Positions 24,631 through 38,182 of a stretch of DNA of 64,000 bases are shown here, in pieces (position 1 is the first letter of the stretch; every line of letters starts with the position of its first letter). The position numbers and the translations under genes were made by a program. This stretch comes from Prostheceraeus crozeri (taxonomy: Eukaryota; Platyhelminthes; Polycladida; Euryleptidae): contig CAJQUW010015384.1 in NCBI GenBank assembly GCA_907163375.1, positions 248,001-312,000 of the forward strand. The letters run 5' to 3'. The notes beneath the pieces were generated by a model, which saw only the letters and a program-made list of their open reading frames with translations, searched no databases and was not told where the DNA came from.

Positions 24631-26300
24631 AAGTTAAGACTAAAGTTCTATCTGTTTGTATGTTAGAAATAAAACAAAGTTTCAACCGTTAACAAGTTAA
24701 AAATAAAGTTTCAATAGTTTGCAAGTTAAAACTAATGTTTCACCAGTTCGCAAGTTAAGAATAAAGTTTTATCTGTTTTATGATAGAAAGAAAACAAAGT
24801 TTCAACCGTTTACAAGTTAAGAATAAAGTTTCAATAGTTTACAAGTTAAAAATAAAGTTTCAATAGTGTGCATGTTCAGAATAAAGTTCTATCTGTTTAT
24901 ATGTTAGAAATAGAATGACATTTCAACAGTTTACAAGTTAAGAATAAAGTTCTATCTGTTTATATGCTAGAAATAAAATGAAGTTTCATCAGTTTACAAG
25001 TTAAGAATAAAGTTCTATCTGTTTGTATGTTAGAAATAAAACAAAGTTTCAACCGTTAACAAGTTAAAAATAAAGTTTCGATAGTTTGCAAGTTAAAACT
25101 AATCTTTCAATAGTGCGTATGTTAAGAATAAAGTTTTATCTGTTTTGTATGTTAGAAATAAAATGAAGCTTCACCTGTTTACAAGCTAAGAATAAAGTTT
25201 TATCTGCTTGTATGTCAGAAATGAAATAAAGTTTCACCAGTTTAAGAGTTAAAAATAAAGTTTCAATAGTGTGTATGTTAAGAATAAAGTTCTATCTGTT
25301 TATATGTTAGAAATAGAATGAAGTTTCACCAGTTTACAAGTTAAGAATAAAGTTCTATCTGTTTGTATGTTAGAAATAAAAAATGAAGGTTCACCAATTT
25401 ACAAGTTAAGAATAAAGTTTTTTATCTGATTGTATGTCAGAAATGAAATAAAGTTTCACCAGTTTAAAAGTTAAAAATAACGTTTCAATAATGTGTACGT
25501 TAGAAACAAAGTTTCAACCGTTTACAAGTTAAAAATAAAGTTTCAATAGTTTACAAGTTCAGAATAAAGTTTCAATAGTGTGTATGTTAAGAATAAAGTT
25601 TTATCTGTTTGTATGTTAGAAATAGAATGAAGTTTCATCAGTTTACAAGTTAAGAATAAAGTTCTATCTGTCTGTGTGTTAGAAATAAAATGAAGTTACA
25701 TCAGTTTACAAGTTAAGAATAAAGTTCTATCTGTTTGTATGTTAGAAATAAAACAAAGTTTCAACCGTTAACAAGTTAAAAATAAAGTTTCAATAGTTTG
25801 CAAGTTAAAACTAATGTTTCACCCGTTGGCAAGTTAAGAATAAAGTTTTATCTGTTTGTATGATAGATATAAAACAAAGTTTCAACCGTTTACAAGTTAA
25901 AAATAAAGTTTCAATGGTTTACAAGTTAAAAATAAAGTTTCAATAGTGTGTACGTTAGAAATAAAGTTCTATTTGTTTATATGTTAGAAATAGAATGACG
26001 TTTCACCAGTTTACAAATTAAGAATAAAGTTCTATCTGTTTATATGTTAGAAATAAAATGAAGTTTCATCAGTTTACAAGTTAAGACTAAAGTTCTATCT
26101 GTTTGTATGTTAGAAATAAAACAAAGTTTCAACCGTTAACAAGTTAAAAATAAAGTTTCAATAGTTTGCAAGTTAATAATAAAGTTTCAATAGTGTGTAC
26201 GATAGAAATAAAGTTCTATTTGTTTATATGTTAGAAATAGAATGAAGTTTCACCAGTTTACAAGTTAAGAATAAAGTTCTATCTGTTTATATGTTAGAAA
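24630..26300 (+). repeat. Mixed HOR segment and start of the long-T lineage
   Basis: This is the first part of the window with the 30-bp monomer CTGTTTTGTATG (near 25142), which is then common to the right end. It also holds two private length changes: TCTGTTTTATGATAG near 24775 (one base short) and AAAGTTTTTTATCTG near 25415 (two bases long). About 25384-26300 resembles about 36599-37510 at an offset of 11213-11215 bp (ACCCGTTGGC at 25821 and 37034). Confidence 0.78.
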
Positions 26301-29300
26301 TAAAACAAAGTTTCAACCGTTAACAAGTTAAAAATAAAGTTTCAATAGTTTGCAAGTTAAAACTAATGTTTCAATAGTGCGTATGTTAAGAATAAAGTTT
26401 TATCTGTTTGTATGTTAGAAATAAAATGAAGCTTCACCTGTTTACAAGCTAAGAATAAAGTTTTATCTGCTTGTATGTCAGAAATGAAATAAAGTTTCAC
26501 CAGTTTAAGAGTTAAAAATAAAGTTTCAATAGTGTGTATGTTAAGAATAAAGTTCTATCTGTTTATATGTTAGAAATAGAATGAAGTTTCACCAGTTTAC
26601 AAGTTAAGAATAAAGTTCTATCTGTTTGTATGTTAGAAATAAAACAAAGTTTCAACCGTTAACAAGTTAAAAATAAAGTTTCAATAGTTTGCAAGTTAAA
26701 ACTAATGTTTCAATAGTGCATATGTTAAGAAAAAAGTTTTATCTGTTTGTATGTTAGAAATAGAATGAAGTTTCACCAGTTTACAAGCTAAGAATAAAGT
26801 TCTATCTGTTTATATGTTAGAAATAAAATGAAGTTTCATGAGGTTACAAGTTAAGAATAAAGTTTCAATAGTTTACAAGTTACAAATAAAGTTTCAATAG
26901 TGTGTACGTTAGAAATAAAGTTCTATTTGTTTATATGTTAGAAATAGAATGACGTTTCAACCGTTTACAAGTTAAAAATAAAGTTTCAATAGTTTACAAG
27001 TTCAGAATAAAGTTTCAATAGTGTGTATGTTAATAATAAAATTTTATCTGTTTGTATGTTAGAAATAGAATGAAGTTTCATCAGTTTACAAGTTAAGAAT
27101 AAAGTTCTATCTGTCTGTATGTTAGAAATAAAATGAAGTTACATCAGTTTACAAGTTAAGAATAAAGTTCTATCTGTTTGTATGTTAGAAATAAAACAAA
27201 GTTTCAACCGTTAACAAGTTAAAAATAAAGTTTCAATAGTTTGCAAGTTAAAACTAATGTTTCACCAGTTGGCAAGTTAAGAATAAAGTTTTATCTGTTT
27301 GTATGATAGAAAGAAAACAAAGTTTCAACCGTTTACAAGTTAAAAATAAAGTTTCAATAGTTTACAAGTTACAAATAAAGTTTCAATAGTGTGTACGTTA
27401 GAAATAAAGTTCTATTTGTTTATATGTTAGAAATAGAATGACGTTTCACCAGTTTACAAGTTAAGAATAAAGTTCTATCTGTTTATATGTTAGAAATAAA
27501 ATGAAGTTTCATCAGTTTACAAGTTAAGACTAAAGTTCTATCTGTTTGTATGTTAGAAATAAAACAAAGTTTCAACCGTTAACAAGTTAAAAATAAAGTT
27601 TCAATAGTTTGCAAGTTAAGAATAAAGTTTCAATAGTGTGTACGATAGAAATAAAGTTCTATTTGTTTATATGTTAGAAATAGAATGAAGTTTCACCAGT
27701 TTACAAGTTAAGAATAAAGTTCTATCTGTTTATATGTTAGAAATAAAATGAAGTTACATCAGTTTACAAGTTAAGAATAAAGTTCTATCTGTTTGTATGT
27801 TAGAAATAAAACAAAGTTTCAACCGTTAACAAGTTAAAAATAAAGTTTCAATAGTTTGCAAGTTAAAACTAATTTTTCACCAGTTGGCAAGTTAAGAATA
27901 AAGTTTTATCTGTTTGTATGATAGAAATAAAACAAAGTTTCAACCGTTTACAAGTTAAGAATAAAGTTTCAATGGTTTACAAGTTAAAAATAAAGTTTCA
28001 ATAGTGTGCATGTTCAGAATAAAGTTCTATCTGTTTATATGTTAGAAATAGAATGACATTTCACCAGTTTACAAGTTAAGAATAAAGTTCTATCTGTTTA
28101 TATGCTAGAAATAAAATGAAGTTTCATCAGTTTACAAGTTAAGAATAAAGTTCTATCTGTTTGTATGTTAGAAATAAAACAAAGTTTCAACCGTTAACAA
28201 GTTAAAAATAAAGTTTCAATAGTTTGCAAGTTAAAACTAATGTTTGAATAGTGCGTATGTTAAGAATAAAGTTTTATCTGTTTTGTATGTTAGAAATAAA
28301 ATGAAGCTTCACCTGTTTACAAGCTAAGAATAAAGTTTTATCTGCTTGTATGTCGGAAATGAAATAAAGTTTCACCAGTTTAAGAGTTAAAAATAAAGTT
28401 TCAATAGTGGGTATGTTAAGAATAAAGTTCTATCTGTTTATATGTTAGAAATAGAATGAAGTTTCACCAGTTTACAAGTTAAGAATAAAGTTCTATCTGT
28501 TTGTATGTTAGAAATAAAGTTCTATCTGTTTATATGTTAGAAATAAAAAATGAAGGTTCACCAATTTACAAGTTAAGAATAAAGTTTTATCTGCTTGTAT
28601 GTCAGAAATGAAATAAAGTTTCACCAGTTTAAAAGTTAAAAATAACGTTTCAATAATGTGTACGTTAGAAACAAAGTTTCAACCGTTTACAAGTTAAAAA
28701 TAAAGTTTCAATAGTTTACAAGTTCAGAATAAAGTTTCAATAGTGTGTATGTTAAGAATAAAGTTTTATCTGTTTGTATGTTAGAAATAGAATGAAGTTT
28801 CATCAGTTTACAAGTTAAGAATAAAGTTCTATCTGTCTGTATGTTAGAAATAAAATGAAGTTACATCAGTTTACAAGTTAAGAATAAAGTTCTATCTGTT
28901 TGTATGTTAGAAATAAAACAAAGTTTCAACCGTTAACAAGTTAAAAATAAAGTTTCAATAGTTTGCAAGTTAAAACTAATGTTTCAATAGTGCGTATGTT
29001 AAGAATAAAGTTTTATCTGTTTTGTATGTTAGAAATAGAATGACGTTTCACCAGTTTACAAGTTAAGAATAAAGTTCTATCTGTTTATATGTTAGAAATA
29101 AAATGAAGTTTCATCAGTTTACAAGTTAAGACTAAAGTTCTATCTGTTTGTATGTTAGAAATAAAACAAAGTTTCAACCGTTAACAAGTTAAAAATCAAG
29201 TTTCAATAGTTTGCAAGTTAAGAATAAAGTTTCAATAGTGTGTACGATAGAAATAAAGTTCTATTTGTTTATATGTTAGAAATAGAATGAAGTTTCACCA

Positions 29301-30640
29301 GTTTACAAGTTAAGAATAAAGTTCTATCTGTTTATATGTTAGAAATAAAACAAAGTTTCAACCGTTAACAAGTTAAAAATAAAGTTTCAATAGTTTGCAA
29401 GTTAAAAATAAAGTTTCAATAGTGTGCATGTTCAGAATAAAGTTCTATCTGTTTATATGTTAGAAATAGAATGACATTTCACCAGTTTACAAGTTAAGAC
29501 TAAAGTTCTATCTGTTTATATGCTAGAAATAAAATGAAGTTTCATCAGTTTACAAGTTAAGAATAAAGTTCTATCTGTTTGTATGTTAGAAATAAAACAA
29601 AGTTTCAACCGTTAACAAGTTAAAAATAAAGTTTCAATAGTTTGCAAGTTAAAACTAATGTTTCAATAGTGCGTATGTTAAGAATAAAGTTTTATCTGTT
29701 TTGTATGTTAGAAATAAAATGAAGCTTCACCTGTTTACAAGCTAAGAATAAAGTTTTATCTGCTTGTATGTCAGAAATGAAATAAAGTTTCACCAGTTTA
29801 AGAGTTAAAAATAAAGTTTCAATAGTGTGTATGTTAAGAATAAAGTTCTATCTGTTTATATGTTAGAAATAGAATGAAGTTTCACCAGTTTACAAGTTAA
29901 GAATAAAGTTCTATCTGTTTGTATGTTAGAAATAAAGTTCTATCTGTTTATATGTTAGAAATAAAAAATGAAGGTTCACCAATTTACAAGTTAAGAATAA
30001 AGTTTTATCTGCTTGTATGCCAGAAATGAAATAAAGTTTCACCAGTTTAAAAGTTAAAAATAAAGTTTCAATAATGTGTACGTTAGAAACAAAGTTTCAA
30101 CCGTTTACAAGTTAAAAATAAAGTTTCAATTGTTTACAAGTTAAAAATAAAGTTTCAATAGTGTGCATGTTCAGAATAAAGTTCTCTCTGTTTATATGTT
30201 AGAAATAGAATGACATTTCACTAGTTTACAAGTTAAGAATAAAGTTCTATCTGTTTATATGCTAGAAATAAAATGAAGTTTCATCAGTTTACAAGTTAAG
30301 AATAGAGTTCTATCTGTTTGTGTGTTAGAAATAAAACAAAGTTTCAACCGTTAACAAGTTAAAAATAAAGTTTCAATAGTTTGCAAGTTAAAACTAATGT
30401 TTCAATAGTGCGTATGTTAAGAATAAAGTTTTATCTGTTTGTATGTTAGAAATAAAATGAAGCTTCACCTGTTTACAAGCTAAGAATAAAGTTTTATCTG
30501 CTTGTATGTCAGAAATGAAATAAAGTTTCACCAGTTTAAGAGTTAAAAATAAAGTTTCAATAGTGTGTATGTTAAGAATAAAGTTCTATCTGTTTATATG
30601 TTAGAAATAGAATGAAGTTTCACCAGTTTACAAGTTAAGA
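26300..30640 (+). repeat. Long block copied 16.8-16.9 kb downstream, copy 1
   Basis: It matches about 43196-47470. The offset is 16896 bp at AGTGCGTATG (26376 and 43272) and AGTGCATATG (26715 and 43611). It becomes 16833 bp at AGTGGGTATG (28406 and 45239), AAAATCAAG (29196 and 46029) and TGAAGG (29969 and 46802). The 63-bp step is one dimer, the CTGTCTGTATG unit near 27112, which is missing near 43995. Confidence 0.82.
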
Positions 30641-33600
30641 ATAAAGTTCTATCTGTTTATATGTTAGAAATAAAATGAAGTTACATCAGTTTACAAGTTA
30701 AGAATAAAGTTCTATCTGTTTGTATGTTAGAAATAAAACAAAGTTTCAACCGTTAACAAGTTAAAAATAAAGTTTCAATAGTTTGCAAGTTAAAACTAAT
30801 TTTTTACCAGTTGGCAAGTTAAGAATAAAGTTTTATCTGTTTGCATGATAGAAATAAAACAGAGTTTCAACCGTTTACAAGTTAAGAATAAAGTTTCAAT
30901 ACTTTACAAGTTAAAAATAAAGTTTCAATAGTGTGGATGTTCAGAATAAAGTTCTATCTGTTTATATGTTAGAAATAGAATGACATTTCACCAGTTTACA
31001 AGTTAAGAATAAAGTTCTATCTGTTTGTATGTTAGAAATAGAATGAAGTTTCATAATTTTACAAGTTAAGAATAATGTTCTATCTGTTTGTATGTTAGAA
31101 ATAAAACAAAGTTTCAACCGTTAACAAGTTAAAAATAAAGTTTCAATAGTTTGCAAGTTAAAACTAATGTTTCACCAGTTGGCAAGTTAAGAATAAAGTT
31201 TTATCTGTTTGTATGATAGAAAGAAAACAAAGTTTCAACCGTTTACAAGTTAAAAATAAAGTTTCAATAGTTTACAAGTTACAAATAAAGTTTCAATAGT
31301 GTGTACGTTAGAAATAAAGTTCTATTTATTTACATGTTAGAAATAGAAAGACGTTTCACCAGTTTACAAGTTAAGAATAAAGTTCTATCTGTTTATATGC
31401 TAGAAATAAAATGAAGTTTCAACCGTTAACAAGTTAAAAATAAAGTTTCAATAGTTTGCAAGTTAAAACTAATGTTTCAATAGTGCGTATGTTAAGAATA
31501 AAGTTTTATCTGTTTGTATGTTAGAAATAAAATGAAGCTTCACCTGTTTACAAGCTAAGAATAAAGTTTTATCTGCTTGTATGTCAGAAATGAAATAAAG
31601 TTTCACCAGTTTAAGAGTTAAAAATAAAGTTTCAATAGTGTGTATGTTAAGAATAAAGTTCTATCTGTTTATATGTTAGAAATAGAATGAAGTATCACCA
31701 GTTTACAAGTTAAGAATAAAGTTCTATCTGTTTGTATGTTAGAAATAAAGTTCTATCTGTTTATATGTTAGAAATAAAAAATGAAGGTTCACCAATTTAC
31801 AAGTTAAGAATAAAGTTTATCTGCTTGTATGTCAGAAATGAAATAAAGTTTCACCAGTTTAAAAGTTAAAAATAAAGTTTCAATAATGTGTACGTTAGAA
31901 ATAAAGTTTCAACCGTTTACAAGTTAAAAATAAAGTTTCAATAGTTTACAAGTTCAGAATAAAGTTTCAATAGTGTGTATGTTAAGAATAAAGTTTTATC
32001 TGTTTGTATGTTAGAAATAAAATGAAGCTTCACCTGTTTACAAGCTAAGAATAAAGTTTTATCTGCTTGTATGTCAGAAATGAAATAAAGTTTCACCAGT
32101 TTAAGAGTTAAAAATAAAGTTTCAATAGTGTGTATGTTAAGAATAAAGTTCTATCTGTTTGTATGTTAGAAATAGAATGAAGTTTCATCAGTTTACAAGT
32201 TAAGAATAAAGTTCTATCTGTTTGTATGTTAGAAATAAAACAAAGTTTCAACCGTTAACAAGTTAAAAATAAAGTTTCAATAGTTTGCAAGTTAAAACTA
32301 ATGTTTCACCAGTTGGCAAGTTAAGAATAAAGTTTTATCTGTTTGTATGATAGAAAGAAAACAAAGTTTCAACCGTTTACAAGTTAAAAATAAAGTTTCA
32401 ATAGTTTACAAGTTACAAATAAAGTTTCAATAGTGTGTACGTTAGAAATAAAGTTCTATTTGTTTATATGTTAGAAATAGAATGACGTTTCACCAGTTTA
32501 CAAGTTAAGAATAAAGTTCTATCTGTTTATATGTTAGAAATAAAATGAAGTTTCATCAGTTTACAAGTTAAGACCAAAGTTCTATCTTTTTGTATGTTAG
32601 AAATAAAACAAAGTTTGACCGTTAACAAGTTAAAAATAAAGTTTCAATAGTTTGCAAGTTAAGAATAAAGTTTCAATAGTGTGTACGATAGAAATAAAGT
32701 TCTATTTGTTTATATGTTAGAAATAGAATGAAGTTTCACCAGTTTACAAGTTAAGAATAAAGTTCTATCTGTTTATATGTTAGAAATAAAATGAAGTTAC
32801 ATCAGTTTACAAGTTAAGAGTAAAGTTCTATCTGTTTGTATGTTAGAAATAAAACAAAGTTTCAACCGTTAACATGTTAAAAATAAAGTTTCAATAGTTT
32901 GCAAGTTAAAACTAATGTTTCACCAGTTGGCAAGTTAAGAATAAAGTTTTATCTGTTTGTATGATAGAAAGAAAACAAAGTTTCAACCGTTTACAAGTTA
33001 AAAATAAAGTTTCAATAGTTTACAAGTTACAAATAAAGTTTCAATAGTGTGTACGTTAGAAATAAAGTTCTATTTGTTTATATGTTAGAAAAAGAATGAC
33101 GTTTCACCAGTTTACAAGTTAAGAATAAAGTTCTATCTGTTTATATGTTAGAAATAAAATGAAGTTTCATCAGTTTACAAGTTAAGACTAAAGTTTTATC
33201 TGTTTGTATGTTAGAAATAAAACAAAGTTTCAACCGTTAACAAGTTAAAAATAAAGTTTCAATAGTTTGCAAGTTAAGAATAAAGTTTCAATAGTGTGTA
33301 CGATAGAAATAAAGTTCTATTTGTTTATATGTTAGAAATAGAATGAAGTTTCACCAGTTTACAAGTTAAGAATAAAGTTCTATCTGTTTATATGTTAGAA
33401 ATAAAATGAAGTTACATCAGTTTACAAGTTAAGACTAAAGTTCTATCTGTTTGTATGTTAGAAATAAAACAAAGTTTCAACCGTTAACAAGTTAAAAATA
33501 AAGTTTCAATAGTTTGCAAGTTAAAACTAATGTTTCACCAGTTGGCAAGTTAAGAATAAAGTTTTATCTGTTCGTATGATAGAGATAAAACAAAGTTTCA

Positions 33601-35290
33601 ACCGTTTACAAGTTAAAAATAAAGTTTCAATGGTTTACAAGTTAAAAATAAAGTTTCAATAGTGTGCATGTTCAGAATAAAGTTCTATCTGTTTATATGT
33701 TAGAAATAGAATGACATTTCACCAGTTTACAAGTTAAGAATAAAGTTCTGTCTGTTTATATGCTAGAAATAAAATGAAGTTTCATCAGTTTACAAGTTAA
33801 GAATAGAGTTCTATCTGTTTGTATGTTAGAAATAAAACAAAGTTTCAACCGTTAACAAGTTAAAAATAAAGTTTCAATAGTTTGCAAGTTAAAACTAATG
33901 TTTCAATAGTGCGTATGTTAAGAATAAAGTTTTATCTGTTTGTATGTTAGAAATAAAATGAAGCTTCACCTGTTTACAAGCTAAGAATAAAGTTTTATCT
34001 GCTTGTATGTCAGAAATGAAATAAAGTTTCACCAGTTTAAGAGTTAAAAATAAAGTTTCAATAGTGTGTATGTTAAGAATGAAGTTCTATCTGTTTATAT
34101 GTTAGAAATAAAAAATGAAGGTTCACCAATTTACAAGTTAAGAATAAAGTTTTATCTGCTTGTATGTCAGAAATGAAATAAAGTTTCACCAGTTTAAAAG
34201 TTAAAAATAAAGTTTCAATAATGTGTACGTTAGAAATAAAGTTTCAACCGTTTACAAGTTAAAAATAAAGTTTCAATAGTTTACAAGTTCAGAATAAAGT
34301 TTCAATAGTGTGTATATTAAGAATAAAGTTTTATCTGTTTGTATGTTAGAAATAGAATGAAGTTTTATCAGTTTACAAGTTAAGAATAAAGTTCTATCTG
34401 TTTGTATGTTAGAAATAAAACAAAGTTTCAACCGTTAACAAGTTAAAAATAAAGTTTCAATAGTTTGCAAGTTAAAACTAATGTTTCAATAGTGCATATG
34501 TTAAGAAAAAAGTTTTATCTGTTTGTATGTTAGAAATAGAATGAAGTTTCACCAGTTTACAAGCTAAGAATAAAGTTCTATCTGTTTATATGTTAGAAAT
34601 AAAATGAAGTTTCATGAGTTTACAAGTTAAGAATAAAGTTTCAATAGTTTACAAGTTACAAATAAAGTTTCAATAGTGTGTACGTTAGAAATAAAGTTCT
34701 ATTTGTTTATATGTTAGAAATAGAATGACGTTTCAACCGTTTACAAGTTAAAAATAAAGTTTCAATAGTTTACAAGTTCAGAATAAAGTTTCAATAGTGT
34801 GTATGTTAAGAATAAAGTTTTATCTGTTTGTATGTTAGAAATAGAATGAAGTTTCATCAGTTTACAAGTTAAGAATAAAGTTCTATCTGTCTGTATGTTA
34901 GAAATAAAATGAATTTACATCAGTTTACAAGTTAAGAATAAAGTTCTATCTGTTTGTATGTTAGAAATAAAACAAAGTTTCAACCGTTAACAAGTTAAAA
35001 ATAAAGTTTCAATAGTTTGCAAGTTAAAACTAATGTTTCACCAGTTGGCAAGTTAAGAATAAAGTTTTATCTGTTTGTATGATAGAAATAAAATGAAGTT
35101 TCAACCGTTTACAAGTTAAAAATAAAGTTTCAATAGTTTACAAGTTACAAATAAAGTTTCAATAGTGTGTACGTTAGAAATAAAGTTCTATTTGTTTATA
35201 TGTTAGAAATAGAATGACGTTTCACCAGTTTAGAAGTTAAGAATAAAGTTCTATCTGTTTATATGTTAGAAATAAAATGAAGTTTCATCA
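30620..35290 (+). repeat. Long block, copy 2 of the 20.3-24.6 kb segment
   Basis: It starts at a mosaic junction near 30620-30640, where the lineage shared with 43-47 kb gives way to the lineage shared with 20 kb. A 305-bp segment at about 32132-32436 has no counterpart in copy 1. One difference is the ATTTTTTACCAG variant near 30801 for ATTTTTCACCAG. Confidence 0.78.
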
Positions 35291-35296
35291 GTTTAC
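34070..35296 (+). repeat. 1227-bp tandem duplication, copy 1
   Basis: Repeated at about 35297-36523. Anchors: AGTGCATATG at 34491 and 35718, TGAAGG at 34116 and 35343, GAATTTACATC at 34911 and 36138, and the private TTAGAAGTTAAG near 35231 and 36458. I found no internal difference at the anchors compared, so the event is recent or homogenised. Confidence 0.9.
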
Positions 35297-36523
35297 AAGT
35301 TAAGAATAAAGTTCTATCTGTTTATATGTTAGAAATAAAAAATGAAGGTTCACCAATTTACAAGTTAAGAATAAAGTTTTATCTGCTTGTATGTCAGAAA
35401 TGAAATAAAGTTTCACCAGTTTAAAAGTTAAAAATAAAGTTTCAATAATGTGTACGTTAGAAATAAAGTTTCAACCGTTTACAAGTTAAAAATAAAGTTT
35501 CAATAGTTTACAAGTTCAGAATAAAGTTTCAATAGTGTGTATATTAAGAATAAAGTTTTATCTGTTTGTATGTTAGAAATAGAATGAAGTTTTATCAGTT
35601 TACAAGTTAAGAATAAAGTTCTATCTGTTTGTATGTTAGAAATAAAACAAAGTTTCAACCGTTAACAAGTTAAAAATAAAGTTTCAATAGTTTGCAAGTT
35701 AAAACTAATGTTTCAATAGTGCATATGTTAAGAAAAAAGTTTTATCTGTTTGTATGTTAGAAATAGAATGAAGTTTCACCAGTTTACAAGCTAAGAATAA
35801 AGTTCTATCTGTTTATATGTTAGAAATAAAATGAAGTTTCATGAGTTTACAAGTTAAGAATAAAGTTTCAATAGTTTACAAGTTACAAATAAAGTTTCAA
35901 TAGTGTGTACGTTAGAAATAAAGTTCTATTTGTTTATATGTTAGAAATAGAATGACGTTTCAACCGTTTACAAGTTAAAAATAAAGTTTCAATAGTTTAC
36001 AAGTTCAGAATAAAGTTTCAATAGTGTGTATGTTAAGAATAAAGTTTTATCTGTTTGTATGTTAGAAATAGAATGAAGTTTCATCAGTTTACAAGTTAAG
36101 AATAAAGTTCTATCTGTCTGTATGTTAGAAATAAAATGAATTTACATCAGTTTACAAGTTAAGAATAAAGTTCTATCTGTTTGTATGTTAGAAATAAAAC
36201 AAAGTTTCAACCGTTAACAAGTTAAAAATAAAGTTTCAATAGTTTGCAAGTTAAAACTAATGTTTCACCAGTTGGCAAGTTAAGAATAAAGTTTTATCTG
36301 TTTGTATGATAGAAATAAAATGAAGTTTCAACCGTTTACAAGTTAAAAATAAAGTTTCAATAGTTTACAAGTTACAAATAAAGTTTCAATAGTGTGTACG
36401 TTAGAAATAAAGTTCTATTTGTTTATATGTTAGAAATAGAATGACGTTTCACCAGTTTAGAAGTTAAGAATAAAGTTCTATCTGTTTATATGTTAGAAAT
36501 AAAATGAAGTTTCACCAGTTTAC
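35297..36523 (+). repeat. 1227-bp tandem duplication, copy 2
   Basis: Sister of 34070-35296. The junction near 35300 joins an AAGTTAAGAATAAAG monomer to the 36-bp monomer block. In copy 1 the corresponding upstream sequence reads ATGTTAAGAATGAAG, so the breakpoint lies within that monomer. Confidence 0.9.
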
Positions 36524-38182
36524 AAGTTAAGAATAAAGTTCTATCTGTTTGTATGTTAGAAATAAAGTTCTATCTGTTTATATGTTAGAAATAAAAAATG
36601 AAGGTTCACCAATTTACAAGTTAAGAATAAAGTTTTATCTGATTGTATGTCAGAAATGAAATAAAGTTTCACCAGTTTAAAAGTTAAAAATAACGTTTCA
36701 ATAATGTGTACGTTAGAAACAAAGTTTCAACCGTTTACAAGTTAAAAATAAAGTTTCAATAGTTTACAAGTTCAGAATAAAGTTTCAATAGTGTGTATGT
36801 TAAGAATAAAGTTTTATCTGTTTGTATGTTAGAAATAGAATGAAGTTTCATCAGTTTACAAGTTAAGAATAAAGTTCTATCTGTCTGTGTGTTAGAAATA
36901 AAATGAAGTTACATCAGTTTACAAGTTAAGAATAAAGTTCTATCTGTTTGTATGTTAGAAATAAAACAAAGTTTCAACCGTTAACAAGTTAAAAATAAAG
37001 TTTCAATAGTTTGCAAGTTAAAACTAATGTTTCACCCGTTGGCAAGTTGAGAATAAAGTTTTATCTGTTTGTATCATAGATATAAAACAAAGTTTCAACC
37101 GTTTACAAGTTAAAAATAAAGTTTCAATGGTTTACAAGTTAAAAATAAAGTTTCAATAGTGTGTACGCTAGAAATAAAGTTCTATTTGTTTATATGTTAG
37201 AAATAGAATGACGTTTCACCAGTTTACAAGTTAAGAATAAAGTTCTATCTGTTTATATGTTAGAAATAAAATGAAGTTTCATCAGTTTACAAGTTAAGAC
37301 TAAAGTTCTATCTGTTTGTATGTTAGAAATAAAACAAAGTTTCAACCGTTAACAAGTTAAAAATAAAGTTTCAATAGTTTGCAAGTTAATAATAAAGTTT
37401 CAATAGTGTGTACGATAGAAATAAAGTTCTATTTGTTTATATGTTAGAAATAGAATGAAGTTTCACCAGTTTACAAGTTAAGAATAAAGTTCTATCTGTT
37501 TATATGTTAGAAATAAAACAAAGTTTCAACCGTTAACAAGTTAAAAATAAAGTTTCAATAGTTTGCAAGTTAAAACTAATTTTTCACCAGTTGGCAAGTT
37601 AAGAATGAAGTTTTATCTGTTTGTGTGATAGAAATAAAACAAAGTTTCAACCGCTTACAAGTTAAGAATAAAGTTTCAATAGTTTACAAGTTAAAAATAA
37701 AGTTTCAATAGTGTGCATGTTCAGAATAAAGTTCTATCTGTTTATATGTTAGAAATAGAATGACATTTCACCAGTTTACAAGTTAAGACTAAAGTTCTAT
37801 CTGTTTATATGCTAGAAATAAAATGAAGTTTCATCAGTTTACAAGTTAAGAATAAAGTTCTATCTGTTTGTATGTTAGAAATAAAACAAAGTTTCAACCG
37901 TTAACAAGTTAAAAATAAAGTTTCAATAGTTTGCAAGTTAAAACTAATGTTTGAATAGTGCGCATGTTAAGAATAAAGTTTTATCTGTTTTGTATGTTAG
38001 AAATAAAATGAAGCTTCACCTGTTTACAAGCTAAGAATAAAGTTTTATCTGCTTGTATGTCAGAAATGAAATAAAGTTTCACCAGTTTAAGAGTTAAAAA
38101 TAAAGTTTCAATAGTGGGTATGTTAAGAATAAAGTTCTATCTGTTTATATGTTAGAAATAGAATGAAGTTTCACCAGTTTAC
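36524..38182 (+). repeat. 1659-bp tandem HOR, copy 1
   Basis: Repeated at about 38183-39840 (1658 bp there because of one lost C in AAGTTTAATAGTG near 38443), and partly a third time. Anchors: TGAAGG at 36599, 38258 and 39916, and CTGATTGTATG with its G at 36641 and 38300. I noticed about eight or nine differences between copies 1 and 2, among them GTACGCTAG near 37164 and TATCATAGATA near 37073. Confidence 0.88.
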
